From the NCBI GenBank assembly GCA_001642945.1, contig LGRT01000026.1, positions 112,393 through 176,392 of the forward strand: a stretch of 64,000 nt of DNA. Direction: 5' to 3'. Every line of letters begins with the position of its first letter. Positions within the stretch are counted from its first letter, which is position 1. The notes beneath the pieces were generated by a model. It worked only from the letters and a program-made list of their open reading frames with translations. It made no database searches and had not been told where the DNA came from. The stretch is from Rhodobacteraceae bacterium SB2 (GTDB taxonomy: Bacteria; Pseudomonadota; Alphaproteobacteria; Rhodobacterales; Rhodobacteraceae). The position numbers and the translations under genes were made by a program. This document shows positions 61,601 through 64,000 of this stretch, one piece after another.

Positions 61601-62590
61601 ATGTCATCCCATGACCGTTCACTCTATCTGCGATACGCAGAGGCCTTAAGTCATCCAAGCGATTTTTCCGGCGCAATTGCCGCGTTCTTCAGCGCGGACG
61701 CCAACATCAATGTTGTTCACCCTTTCAACGAACTCCAGGGGGCAAACAAATATCTCAACAAGTTCCTGCGTCCGTTACAAAAGTCTTTTGAGGGACTTTA
61801 CAGACAGAACGACATTTTCATGGCGGGCCAATTTGAAGGACAAGACTGGATCAGTTCTACGGGCTACTATGTCGGACGGTTTGCCCAAGACTGGATTGGC
61901 ATCAAAGCGACGGGCACACTGAGCTATCTACGCTATGGTGAATTTCACCGTATCGAGAACGGAAGTGCCGTAGAGAGCTATATCTACTTGGATATTCCAG
62001 AACTGATGATTGCTTGTAATCAATGGCCCTTACCGATGGGGCCGGGTCTGTCGCGTGGCTATACTGGGTTGATCCAAGGACCGGCGAGCAGAGACGGTGT
62101 AATCATGAACGCCACCGACCCTGCCGAAGGCCAACGCAGCTATCAGATCGTGACAGACATGCTTTCTGAACTGGCAACCGAGGATGAAGCGTGGCGCCCT
62201 TATTGGCACAACAACATGATGTGGTATGGTCCAGGCGCATTCGGAAGCTTTGTAGGTATTGAGGAATTTGCATCTTTCCAAGTGCCTTTTGAATCGCAAT
62301 TTGAGGGATGGTCCGGTGGAACGAAAAACAACGGGATGACTAAGCATTTTGCACGGTACGGTGACGGAAATTACACGTGTTCAGGAGGTTGGCCATCCCT
62401 GACTGGTGTCAACGTGAAACCATTCTTGGGACAAGGTCCCACAAATAAAAGGGTTTTTATGCGGGTCTGCGACTGGTGGCGGCGGGAAGATAGCCTTCTC
62501 GTCGAAAACTGGGTATTTGTGGATGTCCCGCATGTCTTGCTGCAATTGGGATTTGATCCGTTACCCGACTGGCAGAAAGGGCAAAATTAA
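61601..62590 (+). CDS. SnoaL-like protein with two NTF2-fold domains
   Basis: A 329-residue protein with AAGGAA 5-7 nt before ATG. Two similar halves are visible. The first is about residues 5-150 (ALSHPSDFSGAIAAFFSADA, YLRYGEFHRIENGSAVESYI). The second is about 175-320 (MLSELATEDEAWRPYWHNNM, RVCDWWRREDSLLVENWVF, VDVPHVLLQLGFDP). Both match NTF2-like SnoaL cyclase/hydrolase proteins found in Rhodobacterales. The reaction is unknown. It stands alone, just outside the nicotinate-type cluster. Confidence 0.8.
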   Translation: MSSHDRSLYLRYAEALSHPSDFSGAIAAFFSADANINVVHPFNELQGANKYLNKFLRPLQKSFEGLYRQNDIFMAGQFEGQDWISSTGYYVGRFAQDWIGIKATGTLSYLRYGEFHRIENGSAVESYIYLDIPELMIACNQWPLPMGPGLSRGYTGLIQGPASRDGVIMNATDPAEGQRSYQIVTDMLSELATEDEAWRPYWHNNMMWYGPGAFGSFVGIEEFASFQVPFESQFEGWSGGTKNNGMTKHFARYGDGNYTCSGGWPSLTGVNVKPFLGQGPTNKRVFMRVCDWWRREDSLLVENWVFVDVPHVLLQLGFDPLPDWQKGQN

Positions 62591-62955
62591 GGCCTTTTAC
62601 TTGATGAGTTGAAAAATTCGCTGGCAAACTAGCGTCAAAGTTCGGAATGTCTGCAGTCAATTGCGGACATTCAAACTGAACCGGGCAATGGCAGCTTTGT
62701 CCGCATAGCTGACATTTATGTTTGTAACCGCGAAGGTCCGCTCTGCCTGCCGAGAGCTAGAGAGCAGCGTGTTTTGTGCGCTCTTTGGTCTGTTTAAGTT
62801 AAGCTACAAGACACATCCAAGATTATGACTTCCGACAGAGCTCTGCTGTCATGAAACATTCTTTCCACTGGACTTCTCTTGCACCGTATAGCTGTGTGTA
62901 GCTGTGCCCGAATACCGTCGGGCTCTGCTCGGTACGAGATTATTGTACGGAGCAG
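62591..62955. other. intergenic stretch before the DUF2924-recombinase pair
   Basis: About 365 bp. GAATGTC and GACATTC form an inverted repeat near 62643-62670, and a related GTCCGC-TGACATT segment follows. No gene is recognised. Confidence 0.4.
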
Positions 62956-62958
62956 ATG

Positions 62959-63354
62959 ATGAGACTGGATTTGAATGGTTTGGCGGATGCCTCGCGCGAG
63001 GCGTTAATGTCAGAATGGCGAGCGGTTGTGGGCCGCCCTCCTCCAAAGCACTTAAGCAAACCCCTGATGGTACAGATTTTGAGCCATGCCTATCAGATGG
63101 ATACTGTGGGCGGTTATACAAAGCGACTGGATAGTCGCCTCAAGAGCGCAGCGCGGCGCGATATAGTGCGGCCTGCCTTTAAACCCGGAAGCCGCTTTGT
63201 GCGCGAGTATCATGGAATCACCCATGTGGTTGAGGTGGGAGATGACGGGCGCTTTGTTTGGAAGGATAAGAGCTTTAAGTCCCTCTCTCATACAGCACGC
63301 GCTATTACTGGCTATAATGTCTCAGGCTTTCAGTTCTTTGGGGTGCGCCCATGA
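62959..63354 (+). CDS. DUF2924 family protein
   Basis: A 131-residue protein with the DUF2924 layout: an N-terminal LSREALMSEWRAVVGRPPPKHLSKPLMV region, then GSRFVREYHGITHVVEV and FVWKDKSFKSLSHTARAITG. It is normally found directly before a large serine recombinase on phage and integrative elements of alphaproteobacteria; that order holds here, with a 4-nt overlap. The ATG at 62959 has GGAG 6-7 nt upstream. It may bind DNA or assist the recombinase. Confidence 0.88.
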   Translation: MRLDLNGLADASREALMSEWRAVVGRPPPKHLSKPLMVQILSHAYQMDTVGGYTKRLDSRLKSAARRDIVRPAFKPGSRFVREYHGITHVVEVGDDGRFVWKDKSFKSLSHTARAITGYNVSGFQFFGVRP

Positions 63355-63986
63355 GCGTTCTTGGAAAGCCAGTGGTGCGCGCAGCTGTCTATACCCGCAA
63401 AAGCTCTGATGAAGGTCTTGATCAAGAGTTCAACTCTCTGGATGCACAGCATGAAGCCTGCAGCGCCTATATTGCCTCACAGCGCCATGAAGGCTGGAAG
63501 TTGGTAAGGAAGCGCTTTGATGATGGTGGTATTTCTGGCGGGACGCTAGAGCGCCCTGCTCTATCGGCTTTGCTTGCTGATGTAGAAAGCGGTCTCATCG
63601 ATATGATCGTCGTATATAAGATCGATCGACTTACACGGTCTTTGTCTGACTTTGCAAAGCTTATTGATTGTTTGGACGCCAAGGGTTGTTCTTTTGTCTC
63701 TGTGACGCAATCCTTTAACACCTCCTCATCCATGGGACGGCTGACACTCAATGTGCTTTTATCCTTTGCCCAGTTTGAGCGCGAAGTTACTGCAGAGCGT
63801 ATTCGCGATAAGATCGCTGCCTCCAAGAAGAAAGGCATGTGGATGGGGGGTATGGTCCCCTGGGGCTATAAAGTACACTCTGATCCAAAAATACAGTCTT
63901 TGGAGATATGTGAAGAACGATCCTCTGATATTCGGCATATCTATGTGTCTAACGTCAGCGCCTTTGGGACAGATTTGACGATTTGA
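63351..63986 (+). pseudogene. serine recombinase, frame ends early (truncated or frameshifted)
   Basis: 211 residues contain the resolvase domain with the catalytic Ser18 in YTRKSSDEG, DGGISGGTLERPAL, YKIDRLTRSLSDFAKL and FAQFEREVTAERIRDKI, and the start of the recombinase domain (GGMVPWGYKV). The frame then ends at TGA 63984-63986, while family members with this context have some 500 residues. Another frame stays open to the window edge, so a frameshift is possible. Fourteen bases remain, so the downstream state cannot be judged. Confidence 0.75.
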
Positions 63987-64000
63987 TTGAGGAGGATTTC

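Noticed and set aside
1..64000. CRISPR array or rRNA operon
   Set aside because: No regularly spaced repeats and no rRNA-like sequence were seen.

Overview
The window looks like chromosome from a marine alphaproteobacterium of the Rhodobacterales (Roseobacter group) with a fairly low GC content for that group. The inference rests on gene content: BetI-type regulation of an onium transporter with a double permease, a DmdA/GcvT-like protein next to a BisC-like molybdoenzyme, TctCAB/TctED, TcuA, and a DUF2924-recombinase pair. No rRNA, complete tRNA or CRISPR array was seen.

Layout. (1) 0-3.9 kb: end of an integrated element. It holds the C-terminus of a polymerase-like phage/plasmid protein, an HNH-HIT fusion, a tyrosine integrase and repeated 8-mers that may be integrase arm sites. 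(2) 4-11 kb, minus strand: malonyl-CoA synthetase, malonyl-CoA decarboxylase, an esterase, a GcvT/DmdA-like protein, a VOC protein and a GMC oxidoreductase. (3) 11-26 kb: enolase-family enzyme, DMT exporter, BetI-like repressor, a betaine-type ABC transporter and a long plus-strand operon (BisC-like reductase, second GcvT/DmdA-like protein, Fe-ADH, AhpD-like protein, ALDH, CitE-like lyase). A near-identical 17-18 bp motif precedes both the enolase/GMC and the transporter promoters. (4) 26-37.8 kb: tricarboxylate module with TctED, TctC, a TctA-TctB fusion, an isopropylmalate/isocitrate-dehydrogenase-like enzyme, a PrpF-like isomerase, a D-2-hydroxyacid dehydrogenase, an AbrB-type membrane protein, a GntR regulator and TcuA. 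(5) 37.8-40.7 kb: AT-rich stretch of small genes and a truncated hydrolase. (6) 40.7-46.5 kb, minus strand: Rieske oxygenase followed by a Liv-type ABC transporter. (7) 47-60.7 kb: a reductive nicotinate-type pathway (molybdenum hydroxylase, 6-hydroxynicotinate reductase, enamidase-like amidohydrolase, ferredoxin, ferredoxin reductase, two MarR regulators, UPF0280 and two AA_synth proteins). Several accessory genes here are broken. (8) 60.7-64 kb: a SnoaL-like protein, then DUF2924 and a serine recombinase that marks another mobile element.

The most interesting result is in regions 6-7. A 12-bp near-palindrome, TTwGYATrCwAA, occurs before four transcription units (Rieske/Liv, amidohydrolase, ferredoxin/FNR, molybdenum hydroxylase/Hnr). 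Together with the two MarR genes it suggests one regulon for uptake, possible demethylation, hydroxylation, reductive dearomatisation and ring opening of a pyridine carboxylate. The same regulon carries a ferredoxin with an in-frame loss of about 23 residues, a CoA-transferase pseudogene with stops and frameshifts, a truncated glutaryl-CoA dehydrogenase fused to a truncated nicotinamidase, and an FNR fragment. The upstream half of the pathway looks intact while its glutarate end is decaying. All calls are from reading the sequence; no database search was run.
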